DNA from: [Mycobacterium] nativiensis
GTDB taxonomy: Bacteria; Actinomycetota; Actinomycetes; Mycobacteriales; Mycobacteriaceae
NCBI RefSeq assembly: GCF_020172685.1
Contig: NZ_CP083986.1
Span: 4,296,158 to 4,360,157 of the forward strand
DNA: 64,000 nucleotides
Reading direction: 5' to 3'
Positions 18,164 through 25,943 of the stretch are shown here, one piece after another. The number at the start of each line of letters is the position of its first letter. Position 1 is the first letter of the stretch. The notes beneath the pieces are model-generated. The model did not search any database. It saw nothing but the letters and a program-made list of their open reading frames with translations, and had not been told where the DNA came from. The position numbers and the translations under genes were made by a program.

Positions 18164-19822
18164 ATGCCAATTGGCGCGCAGTCCGACTGGGACAACACCG
18201 TGGACGTGGTCGTGCTGGGCACCGGCGGAGCCGGGCTCACCGCGGCACTGGCCGCCGCGGTCGGTGGCGCGTCGGTCGCCCTCTACGAGAAGGCCGGCAC
18301 CGTCGGGGGCACCACCGCGGTCTCCGGTGGCATCGCCTGGATTCCCTCCCATGACCGGGCCCCCGGGCTGACCGTCGACGCCGCCCTGGACTACCTGCGG
18401 GCGCAGTCCTTCGGCGCCATGGACGACGAGCTGGTGACGACGTTCGTGCGCACCGGCCCGCAGATGGTCGACTTCGTCGAGGCGCACAGTGACGTCCGAT
18501 TCGAGGTCGCCACCGGTTTTCCGGACTACAAGCCGGAGTTGCCGGGAGGCCGCCCATCCGGCGGGCGCTCGCTGAGCCCGCTGCCCTACGACCTCTCCCG
18601 ATTGGGCCCATGGCAGGACCGGATCACCGCGTTCCCCGCCGACTACAGCAATGTCGGATTCGACGCCGAGACCCGGGCCAGGCTGCACGCCGACATCGAG
18701 AGCACCGCGTCGGACAGCGTCTGTGTGGCCGGCACCGCGCTGATCGCCGGGTTGCTGCGCGGCGTGCTCGACGCCGGAATCACCCCGGCGACCAACTGCC
18801 GCGGCATCGAGCTGATCGGCGGGCGGGCGGGCATCGCCGGGGTGCGCGTCGAGTGTGACGGCGGCTCGGCCCGGGTGCGCGCCCGGCGCGGGGTCATCCT
18901 GGCCAACGGCGGCTTCGAGTGGGACACCACCCTGGTGGAGGCCTTCCTGCGGGGACCGATGCGCGGCGCGGTGTCGCCACCGAACAACACCGGCGACGCG
19001 CTGCGGATGGCGATGGCGCACGGCGCCGACCTGGCCAACATGGGCGAGGCCTGGTGGGTTCCGATCGTCCGGATTCCCGGTGACACCATCGACGGCGAGC
19101 AGCGCAGTCGCAGCGTGCGCCTCGAGCGCACCCGGCCACGCAGCATCATCGTCAACCGGTCCGGCCGGCGATTCGTCAACGAGGCCTGCGACTACAACTC
19201 GATGGCCGGAGCCTTCCACTACCTGGAACCGCGCGGCGGCTACGTCAACGATCCGGCTTGGATCGTGTTCGACGCTGAGCACCTGCGCCGCTACGGGTTC
19301 CTCGGCACCCCGCCCGGCGGCGCGGTCCCGGACTGGTTCGCCCAATCGCCCGATCTGGCCGGCCTGGCGGCGGCGACCGGTATCGACGCGGACGGGCTGG
19401 CGCAGACGGTGGCCGCCTGGAACCGCGGCGTGGCGGCGGATTGCGATCCCGAGTTCGGGCGCGGCGCCAGCGCGTACGACGGCTACTGGGGCGACGACCA
19501 GGCGACCACCATGGCCGGCCGCACCCTGGGCCCGCTCGACACCGCCCCCTACTACGCCGTGCCGTTGTCGGTGGGGTCGATGGGCACCAAAGGCGGGCCG
19601 CGCACCGACGGTGACGGTCGAGTCCTGCACGTGAGCGGGCATCCGATCCCGGGACTGTTCGCCGCGGGCAATGCGATGGCCGGAGTGACCGGCCGCGCCT
19701 ACGGTGGAGCGGGCGGCACCATCGGCCCGGCGATGGTCTTCGGGTTCCGGGCCGGGCGGGCCGCCGCCGGGTCACCGATCACTGGGGAGAGCGAGCGCGG
19801 AAATGCTATTCTCACTCACTAA
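18164..19822 (+). CDS. FAD-dependent dehydrogenase (KstD/fumarate reductase superfamily)
   Basis: A 552-aa flavoprotein starting MPIGAQSDWDNTVD. The FAD motif VVLGTGGAGLTAALAAA is at about 15-31, followed by VGGTTAVSGGIAW and LANGGFEWD. The C-terminal GRAYGGAGGTIGPAMVFGF is the KstD-type flavin motif. It is a distant paralogue of the flavoprotein at 12099-13847. AAGGA lies eight bases before the ATG. It follows iclR by 38 bases on the same strand and is likely co-transcribed. A ring-ketone dehydrogenase role is inferred from family. Confidence 0.9.
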   Translation: MPIGAQSDWDNTVDVVVLGTGGAGLTAALAAAVGGASVALYEKAGTVGGTTAVSGGIAWIPSHDRAPGLTVDAALDYLRAQSFGAMDDELVTTFVRTGPQMVDFVEAHSDVRFEVATGFPDYKPELPGGRPSGGRSLSPLPYDLSRLGPWQDRITAFPADYSNVGFDAETRARLHADIESTASDSVCVAGTALIAGLLRGVLDAGITPATNCRGIELIGGRAGIAGVRVECDGGSARVRARRGVILANGGFEWDTTLVEAFLRGPMRGAVSPPNNTGDALRMAMAHGADLANMGEAWWVPIVRIPGDTIDGEQRSRSVRLERTRPRSIIVNRSGRRFVNEACDYNSMAGAFHYLEPRGGYVNDPAWIVFDAEHLRRYGFLGTPPGGAVPDWFAQSPDLAGLAAATGIDADGLAQTVAAWNRGVAADCDPEFGRGASAYDGYWGDDQATTMAGRTLGPLDTAPYYAVPLSVGSMGTKGGPRTDGDGRVLHVSGHPIPGLFAAGNAMAGVTGRAYGGAGGTIGPAMVFGFRAGRAAAGSPITGESERGNAILTH

Positions 19823-19840
19823 GAATCGGAATCTTGGAGG

Positions 19841-20281
19841 GTGGTGCAGCAGCCCGTGAAAGTCCCGGTCCCGCACCCGGCCGCACTGGCCCTGCTGGTC
19901 AGCGCCGGCCTGCTGACGTCGGCCCCGGCGGGCGCCGACGAACCCGCGCCGCACCACGTGCGCTACAGCGTCAGCGCAACCCAGACCGCGCAGGCGTTGG
20001 TCTACTACCGTGAGGTTCAGCCGCCCAACTTCGGCGAGTACAGCCACAACCCATATCAGTACAGTCCGCGCGCGGACGTCACCATCGGACCGAACCAGCC
20101 CTGGATATTCGACACGACGCTGGCCGACCCACAGGACTGGGCGATGGTGGTGGTGTCCCTTCCCGGGCACCATAAGGAGCTCGCCTCACCCGGGTTCGTC
20201 TGCGAACTGCGCGTCGACGATGTCGTCGTCGCCACCGATGCCGGCACCAAGGGTGCGCTCTGTTCGATACGGACCTGGTGA
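19841..20281 (+). CDS. Secreted MmpS-like beta-domain protein
   Basis: A 146-aa protein. A hydrophobic signal segment (AALALLVSAGLLTSAPAGA) ends near residue 32 with an AxA-type cleavage site. A small exported domain of about 110 residues follows, with two cysteines (FVCELRV and LCSIRTW). The strand pattern VRYSV, WIFDTTL, DWAMVVVS, CELRVDDVVV and CSIRTW resembles the periplasmic domain of mycobacterial MmpS proteins. No MmpL transporter is adjacent. The start is uncertain among GTG 19841, 19844 and 19856, because GGAGG directly abuts the first GTG. Confidence 0.7.
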   Translation: MVQQPVKVPVPHPAALALLVSAGLLTSAPAGADEPAPHHVRYSVSATQTAQALVYYREVQPPNFGEYSHNPYQYSPRADVTIGPNQPWIFDTTLADPQDWAMVVVSLPGHHKELASPGFVCELRVDDVVVATDAGTKGALCSIRTW

Positions 20282-20374
20282 GATACCCCGGTGCTACCGT
20301 TTTGGATCGGTCCCGCCAGGGCCGTCCGGTAGAGCACCTTGTCAGACTCGGGTGGACAACGGACAGGAGGCGCC

Positions 20375-21142
20375 ATGTCGTCGCGTGATCCGGCCAAGCC
20401 GGACGCCACCAAGAAGGACGCCCTGACTCTGGCAGAGGCCGAGGCGCAAGCCGCCGAGGCAGAGGCCGAGGCGGCCCGGGCACGCGCGAAACTGCTCAAG
20501 CTCCAGCGTGACAGCGCGCAGACCGAGGTGGCCGCCGCCGGGCCCGAATCCGATGCTGAAGACGCTGCCGAAGACTCGCAGGTCGCCGAAGACCCCGAGG
20601 CCGTCGGCGCGGACACCGCCGAGCCGGCCGTAGCGCCCCGCGGCCTCGGCCGGATCCGGAAGCAGCTGCCCTGGGTGGCGGCGACGCTGGCAGTACTGGC
20701 CATCGGCGGGCTCGTCGTGAGCGACGCGCTGATGGTGGTCCACCATCGCGGTGTCGCGCAGCGCCAGCACCAGGCCGCCGAGTATGCCGCGGCTGCCCGG
20801 CAGGGCGTGGTGACGTTGATGTCACTGAACTACGAGACCGTCGACGACGACGTCAAACGGATCATCGACAACTCGACCGGCGAGTTCAAGAAGGACTTCG
20901 AGACCCACGCCGAGGATTTCATCAAGACGGCCCAGGCCGCGAAGACCATCACCGAGGCAACCGCGACCGTCTCGGGCGTGGAGTCGATGTCAGCCAACGA
21001 GGCGGTGGTGCTGGTGGCGGCCAGCACCAAGGTCACCAACAAGGCGGGCGCCAAGGACGAGCCGCGCAGCTGGCGCCTTGCCGTACACCTGACCCGCGAG
21101 GACGACCAGGTCAAGATGTCGAAGGTGGACTTCGCGACATGA
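20375..21142 (+). CDS. Mce-associated membrane protein
   Basis: A 255-aa protein. An Ala/Glu-rich, probably coiled-coil N-terminus (about 15-50) and an acidic stretch come first. One transmembrane helix (about 98-118, PWVAATLAVLAIGGLVV) leads to an extracytoplasmic domain starting AAEYAAAARQGVVTLMSLNYETVDDDVKRI. That domain is the recognised Mam/Mas pattern found at the ends of mce operons. ATG 20375 has GGAGG seven bases upstream. The gene overlaps the next by four bases. It is encoded opposite to and convergent with the mce unit, and presumably stabilises the Mce complex. Confidence 0.85.
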   Translation: MSSRDPAKPDATKKDALTLAEAEAQAAEAEAEAARARAKLLKLQRDSAQTEVAAAGPESDAEDAAEDSQVAEDPEAVGADTAEPAVAPRGLGRIRKQLPWVAATLAVLAIGGLVVSDALMVVHHRGVAQRQHQAAEYAAAARQGVVTLMSLNYETVDDDVKRIIDNSTGEFKKDFETHAEDFIKTAQAAKTITEATATVSGVESMSANEAVVLVAASTKVTNKAGAKDEPRSWRLAVHLTREDDQVKMSKVDFAT

Positions 21143-21732
21143 GCCAGTCCGACGAGAACGACGTGACAGCCGAGACGACCGCCGAAGAGTACGCACCGTT
21201 GGAGCAGGACTCGCCCACCCCGGCCGAGTCCGCCGAACCACCCTTGTCACGCACACGTCGGGTGGCGATCGCCCTCGCCGCGCTGTTGACAGTCTCGGTC
21301 GCCCTGACCTGCTGGCTCTACGTCGCGATATACCGGGCCGACCAGCAGCTCGGGGCCGAGGCCGAGCAGGCGGCCATGGCCGCGGCAGCCGACGGCGCGG
21401 TCGCCGTGCTGACCTACTCGCCCAAGACGCTGGAGACGGACTTCGCGGCCGCCGAACGGCACCTCACCGGTGACTTCCTCTCCTACTACACCGATTTCAC
21501 CCAGAAGGTGGTCACCCCGGCGGCCAAGCAGAAGGAAGTGCAGACGCTGGCCTCGGTGGTTCGCAAGGGCATCGTCAGCCTGGCGCCCACCCGCGCCGAG
21601 GTGCTGATCTTCGTCAACCAGACCACGATCAGCAAAACGAATCCCGATGGCGCCTTCTCGATGAGCAGCGTCCGGGTCGGCCTGGAGAAGCATGACGGCC
21701 GGTGGCTGATCTCCTCGTTCGACCCGGTGTGA
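21139..21732 (+). CDS. Mce-associated membrane protein
   Basis: A 197-aa protein with the same plan as its upstream neighbour. It has an acidic cytoplasmic N-terminus, one transmembrane helix (about 40-62, VAIALAALLTVSVALTCWLY) and a Mce-associated outer domain (GAVAVLTYSPKTLETDFAAAERHLTGDF, ending GRWLISSFDPV). ATGA overlap with the preceding gene indicates a two-gene unit. It ends eight bases from the convergent exported-protein gene. The likely role is assembly or stability of the Mce transporter. Confidence 0.87.
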   Translation: MSQSDENDVTAETTAEEYAPLEQDSPTPAESAEPPLSRTRRVAIALAALLTVSVALTCWLYVAIYRADQQLGAEAEQAAMAAAADGAVAVLTYSPKTLETDFAAAERHLTGDFLSYYTDFTQKVVTPAAKQKEVQTLASVVRKGIVSLAPTRAEVLIFVNQTTISKTNPDGAFSMSSVRVGLEKHDGRWLISSFDPV

Positions 21733-21740
21733 GCGGCGCG

Positions 21741-22199
21741 CTACATGCGCACCAAGGCGAACGTCCAGGTGTTCATCCCCGGCGGGCCGTTGAAACAGCC
21801 TACGTCGAAACGTGATTCGACCACACCGGACAGCGTGTTGGCATCCCAGGTGTAGGTGTCACGGGTCGGCAAGTACTGCCCCATCGGGCAATGCAGGCCG
21901 TCGCCGACGTCGGTGCTGAACGAGTACTGGCCGTCCACCAGTCGGGCGGTGCCGCCGTAGTAGCTGCGGCCGAAGAAGTGCGGCCGGTCGATCGCGCTCA
22001 CCGTCACGCAGCCGGGCGGCAGCTCGTCGAACTTGCCGGGCGTCTCGCACGGGTAGGCCGCCCACACCCAGGAGGCGTCGGTCCACCGGTTGCTCAGCAC
22101 CTCGTAGTTCCCGTAGGGCATATCTGCCGCGGCTCGGGGCGCCATGGCGGTGGAGACGGCCAGCGCGGCGAACGCCGCACCGGCAGCGACTCGAAACAT
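21741..22199 (-). CDS. Exported protein of unknown function
   Basis: A 152-aa protein with a signal peptide (MFRVAAGAAFAALAVSTAMAPRAAA, AxA cleavage near residue 25). The mature domain is small with four cysteines (PCETPG, GCVTV, LHCPMGQ, VGCFNG), suggesting two disulfides. NYEVLSNRW and the C-terminal NTWTFALVRM resemble segments of the protein at 22686-23186, so the two may be paralogues. It is the last gene of the long mce unit, 46 bases after the previous gene. Proteins like this often follow mce operons, but no activity is known to me. Confidence 0.75.
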   Translation of the reverse strand: MFRVAAGAAFAALAVSTAMAPRAAADMPYGNYEVLSNRWTDASWVWAAYPCETPGKFDELPPGCVTVSAIDRPHFFGRSYYGGTARLVDGQYSFSTDVGDGLHCPMGQYLPTRDTYTWDANTLSGVVESRFDVGCFNGPPGMNTWTFALVRM

Positions 22200-22245
22200 T
22201 GCTCACTCCCTCACCTGATCAAAACCGCTGGGGCACTACCGGTAT

Positions 22246-22671
22246 CTACAGATCCCCGCGGCGCCATCTGGTCTCGCCGTCCGGGATGCAGGTCAAAAAC
22301 AGGCCGTCGGGCGCCTGGGCCACCTCGAAGTCATAGGCATCGCATCTGCTGCCCTCCTCCTTGACGCCGTGCATCTCCGGGGAGCGGAACCAGCGCGGCT
22401 CGTAGCGGCGCGGCGAGGAGCAGATCACCAGCCGGCCCGGCAGGGTCGAGGGCCCTGCGACAGCGGACCCGAAGACGAAGTAGGTGGTGTTGGAGCACGG
22501 CGCACCCTGCACGACATTCGGCATGATTCCGGGGGTACACGCCGGGACGTCGCACATCGGCACGAAGGGCTCGGCGGCGGGATCGGCGGACGACGGGCCC
22601 GCCGTCGCCAGTGCGCCGGCAGTCAGGGCTATCGCGATGGCCGCGTGGGCCAGCATTCGGGTGTTCTGCAT
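22246..22671 (-). CDS. Exported cysteine-containing protein of unknown function
   Basis: A 141-aa protein from ATG 22671 (GGGGAG four bases upstream); an in-frame GTG lies 12 bases further up. The signal peptide is MQNTRMLAHAAIAIALTAG through TAGPSSA. The mature part has six cysteines (MCDVPACTPG, PCSNTT, VICSSP, RCDAYD, LTCIPDG), consistent with disulfide bonding outside the cell. It lies 14 bases after the neighbouring exported-protein gene and is part of the same unit. No family is recognised. Confidence 0.72.
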   Translation of the reverse strand: MQNTRMLAHAAIAIALTAGALATAGPSSADPAAEPFVPMCDVPACTPGIMPNVVQGAPCSNTTYFVFGSAVAGPSTLPGRLVICSSPRRYEPRWFRSPEMHGVKEEGSRCDAYDFEVAQAPDGLFLTCIPDGETRWRRGDL

Positions 22672-22685
22672 GGTCTCCCCCACCG

Positions 22686-23186
22686 CTACAACCGCTGGAC
22701 GATAAACGGCATCTGAATCACCGTGGGCTGGTTACGTCCACAGGCGCCCGAGACGCCGATCGTCCTGTCGTAACCGACAAGTCGGTCGATGTTCAGTTTG
22801 TCCCACTGCCCGTTGGTGTCGCTGCCCTGGAACTGGTAACGCTGCTTGCCCGACGAGGTGGTGCCGTCCGGACAGGTCTGCCAATCCGGGTGGAACCGGT
22901 CCACGATCCAGCGCGAGGTGCGGAACTCCAGGGGCGCGCTCCAGCCCTCGTCACTGCTGACCTGGCCGGTGCACTCGTGGGCGTTGGCGCAACTGGAGCT
23001 GAACGTCCACACCGACACGACGGTCCGCTCGTCCATGAAGACCTCATTGGTCTTCGCCATGCCCCCGTTGGAGACGACGCGGTAGGGACCGTTGAGTTCG
23101 AAGCCCAGTCCCGCCTGCGCCGGCGGTGCGGTGATCGCCCCGGCGATCAGCACCGCCGCCCCGACGGTGAGTTCCACTGCGCGCAT
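22686..23186 (-). CDS. Exported protein of unknown function
   Basis: A 166-aa protein. The signal peptide is MRAVELTVGAAVLIAGAIT, ending near PPAQA. It contains YRVVSNGG, SSSCANAHECTGQV, QTCPDGTTSSGKQRYQF and VSGACGRNQ, giving four cysteines in a beta-rich pattern. The CANAHECTG / CPDG arrangement is familiar from mycobacterial secreted proteins of the Rv2599/Rv1804-like kind, but I cannot assign a function. GGAGG lies about eight bases before the ATG. It follows mceF by 18 bases, so it is part of the mce transcription unit. Confidence 0.75.
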   Translation of the reverse strand: MRAVELTVGAAVLIAGAITAPPAQAGLGFELNGPYRVVSNGGMAKTNEVFMDERTVVSVWTFSSSCANAHECTGQVSSDEGWSAPLEFRTSRWIVDRFHPDWQTCPDGTTSSGKQRYQFQGSDTNGQWDKLNIDRLVGYDRTIGVSGACGRNQPTVIQMPFIVQRL

Positions 23187-23204
23187 GATCTGCCCTCCTT
23201 CACC

Positions 23205-24779
23205 TCAGGTCGGCATCAGGTCGGTCCATGACTTGGCCGCGGAACCCGTCGCCAAGTTCGTCTGCTGTTCGTAGCGCCCATCGGGAGTCAGGTACTTACC
23301 GGTGTTCGGGTCATAGGGCACCGCCGCGACTGACGGCCCGGATCCGCCGTCGGCGTACCCGGACGGCGCGACGCCGGGTGCCGGCAGCGGCGTCGGCCAC
23401 ACCTCTGGTGGCGCCGGCACCGGTGGTCGCGGGGCATCCGGTGGCGTCCCGGATCTGACGGCGCCCGGCGGCATCGGAGTGCCCTCGGTCGGGGCGAAGA
23501 TCCGGTCCCCGAAATCGGCCCGATCATCGATCGGGACGCCCTGCTTGATCAGGTTCGGGTCGAACGCACCCGGCCCGGTGAGGTGCGGGCGCATCGCGAT
23601 CGGGACGAACCCCTTCGGGTCGTCGCAGAGCTCGACGGTCGGCGCGCGCTTGCCCGGATGCTCGATGCAGGGGAAGTTGCGGGCACCGCGCACCGAGGTC
23701 GGCGAGTCCTGCGGCAGCTTGCAGTACAGCCCGTCCGGGGTGTCGATGGTGGTGGTGTCGGCCGGGGACCGCCAGGACGACGGCGGCAGGAACCCGACCG
23801 TGCAGGGGTTGGGGTCACCGAAGGTCAGCGTGAAGTCACCCTGCGGCAGGCCGGTCGCATTGTTCTTCGGCAAGCCGAAAGACTGCTGCGCCGCAATGTA
23901 TCCGGGCAACAGCACCAGTAACTGTTCGATCGCCGGGTTGTAGGACAGCAATACCTGCCCGACGGTGTTCATGTTCGCCAGCAGGATCGGCAGCGTCGGC
24001 TTGAGATCCTGCATCAGGCCGGAGACTTCGTCGGCGAAGCCGGGCCCGCGCTGCAGGATGGCGCGCAGTTGCGGATCGTTGACGGCGACCTGTTCGGTGA
24101 TTCCGGCCATGCTGCGCGCGAAGGTCCGGATCGCATCGGTGCTCTGGTGCTGGGAGTCGAGCAGCCGCGCGCCGTCATCGATCAGGGTGCGCAACCGCTC
24201 CGAAACACCCTTGGCGTCGCCGCTGATGGTGGCTGCCGAGTCCAGCAGGGACTGGAAGTCGTATCCGGCGCCGTCGAAGGCCAGATAGGTCTCATCGAGC
24301 AGGTTGCTGACCTTGTCCTTGGGGATGCTGTCGACCAGTGCGCTGACCTGATCGAGCATCGGCCCGACCTGTTGCGGCACTTCGGTGTTCGATGCCGCGA
24401 TCACCGAGCCGTTCTCCAGGTACGGCGCTCCGTCGCTGCGGGGCAACAGGTCGACATACTGCTCGCCGACCGCCGACACACTGCGCACGGCGGCGAGCAG
24501 GTCCGCCGGCACTCGAGGGGACCGGTCCAGCGACAGCGTGGCCCGCACCCCGGCCGGGGTCAGCGCGACATCGGTGACCGTTCCGATCTGCACCCCGTTG
24601 TAGGTGACATTGGCGAACCGGTACAGCCCGCCGGTCTCGGGCAGGTCCAATTTGACCGTCACGCGGCCGATTCCGAGCATGGTCGGCACCCGCATGTAGC
24701 CGAAGACCATCGCTCCCATGCCCACCACCGAGGCCACCAGGAACAGGATCAGCTGGATCCGCACGAAACGCGTCAGCAT
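23205..24779 (-). CDS. mceF: Mce family protein MceF
   Basis: A 524-aa protein. An N-terminal signal-anchor (about 5-28, VRIQLILFLVASVVGMGAMVFG) precedes the MlaD/MCE domain (about 35-115, with VTYNGVQIGTVTDVALTPAG). A long helical segment runs to about 330, and the C-terminus is Pro-rich (about 430-490, PPDAPRPPVPAPPEVWP). MCE proteins form a hexameric tunnel for lipid import across the cell envelope. The ATG abuts the mceE stop with no spacing. F is the last of the six canonical MCE subunits. Confidence 0.95.
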   Translation of the reverse strand: MLTRFVRIQLILFLVASVVGMGAMVFGYMRVPTMLGIGRVTVKLDLPETGGLYRFANVTYNGVQIGTVTDVALTPAGVRATLSLDRSPRVPADLLAAVRSVSAVGEQYVDLLPRSDGAPYLENGSVIAASNTEVPQQVGPMLDQVSALVDSIPKDKVSNLLDETYLAFDGAGYDFQSLLDSAATISGDAKGVSERLRTLIDDGARLLDSQHQSTDAIRTFARSMAGITEQVAVNDPQLRAILQRGPGFADEVSGLMQDLKPTLPILLANMNTVGQVLLSYNPAIEQLLVLLPGYIAAQQSFGLPKNNATGLPQGDFTLTFGDPNPCTVGFLPPSSWRSPADTTTIDTPDGLYCKLPQDSPTSVRGARNFPCIEHPGKRAPTVELCDDPKGFVPIAMRPHLTGPGAFDPNLIKQGVPIDDRADFGDRIFAPTEGTPMPPGAVRSGTPPDAPRPPVPAPPEVWPTPLPAPGVAPSGYADGGSGPSVAAVPYDPNTGKYLTPDGRYEQQTNLATGSAAKSWTDLMPT

Positions 24780-25943
24780 CTAGCCACCGCCTCCCGGGGC
24801 CGAGGTGACCGGCACGGCATCCTGGCCCGACGCTTGCATGATCGGCCCCTGCAGCGGGTCGTTGGAGAAGTTCAGGTACCACGGATCACCGGGCGCCGGA
24901 ACCAGTTTCGTGTCCTCATCACCCCACTGGGTGCCGGCGAACAGCGACCGCTTGAGCCGCGGCTTGGTGAGGTCGAAGATCGCGAACAGGTTCAGGAAGT
25001 CGCCCCGGACGGCGCGCTCGATGGCGTTGGGCCCGTACGGGAAGGCACTCGCGTAGGCCACCGCGGCATTGAGGTCCGGGCCGATGTCGGCCAGTGACTC
25101 CAGTGCCGGCTCCAGGTGGACGAGATCGGAGACCAGTTGGCTGCCGGCGTCGTCGACCAGACCCGCCGACAGGTCACCGAACTTGCCCAGTTTGGTCAGC
25201 GCGGTGGTGAACTTGGGCCGCTCCTTGATCAGCACGTCGATGGCCGGCGGGATTTTGTCCAGGGCGCGATCGATGGTGTCGCGCTGCCCGGCGAAGGTGC
25301 CGGCCACCCGGTTCATCTCGGCAATGGCCCCGACGATGTTGTCGCGCTGCCGGTCCAGCGCCGCGGTGAAGCGGTCCAACCGGACGAGCAGGTCGCGGAT
25401 GTCGTCTTCGCGGCCGGCCATGGTGGCGCTGAAGTTGTGGATGATGTCCCCGATCTGGCCCAGCCCGCCGCCGTTGACCAGCACCGCCAGCGACGACAGC
25501 GTCTGCTCGGTGGACGGATACGTCGAGGAGTCACTCAGGGGAATGGTCGCACCGGAGGGCAGCCGCCCCGAGGGCGCCTGGCCCACCGGCGGATTGAGCG
25601 CCAGGTGCATCGAACCCAGCAGGCTGGTCTGCCCCACGGTGGCCACCGCGTTGGCCGGGACTTCGACGCCCGGGTTGACCGCGATGTCGACGCTGGCGTG
25701 CCAATTGGTGACGGTCATCTTGCCGACGCTGCCGATCACCACGTCGGAGAGCAGGACCGGCGAATTGGATTCCAGCGTACCGACATTGGCCAGTTCGACA
25801 CGGAAGTGCTGCGCTCCCGGGCCGCGGCCCTGCACACCGGGCAGCGCTATCGAGTTCGCGCCGCCGAAGGCGCAGCCGGTGGCGGTGCAGGCGATCAGGC
25901 TGGCCAGCGCCAGACCCCGCCGCAATGACTTCAGACCGATCAT
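24780..25943 (-). CDS. mceE: Mce family lipoprotein MceE (LprK/LprN type)
   Basis: A 387-aa MCE protein. The N-terminus is a lipoprotein signal with the acylated cysteine at residue 24 (SLIACTATGC), as in LprK and LprN, the MceE lipoproteins of M. tuberculosis. The MCE domain (about 42-120) contains VVIGSVGKMTV and QTSLLGSMHLAL, and is followed by long helices. It overlaps mceD by four bases. It should anchor the complex to the membrane outer face. Confidence 0.95.
   Translation of the reverse strand: MIGLKSLRRGLALASLIACTATGCAFGGANSIALPGVQGRGPGAQHFRVELANVGTLESNSPVLLSDVVIGSVGKMTVTNWHASVDIAVNPGVEVPANAVATVGQTSLLGSMHLALNPPVGQAPSGRLPSGATIPLSDSSTYPSTEQTLSSLAVLVNGGGLGQIGDIIHNFSATMAGREDDIRDLLVRLDRFTAALDRQRDNIVGAIAEMNRVAGTFAGQRDTIDRALDKIPPAIDVLIKERPKFTTALTKLGKFGDLSAGLVDDAGSQLVSDLVHLEPALESLADIGPDLNAAVAYASAFPYGPNAIERAVRGDFLNLFAIFDLTKPRLKRSLFAGTQWGDEDTKLVPAPGDPWYLNFSNDPLQGPIMQASGQDAVPVTSAPGGGG

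Noticed and set aside
19805-19830. ATTCTCAC...AAGAAT arms near the end of the KstD-like gene as another operator copy
   Set aside because: Spacing and left half do not fit the 17-bp form and part lies in coding sequence; probably chance.
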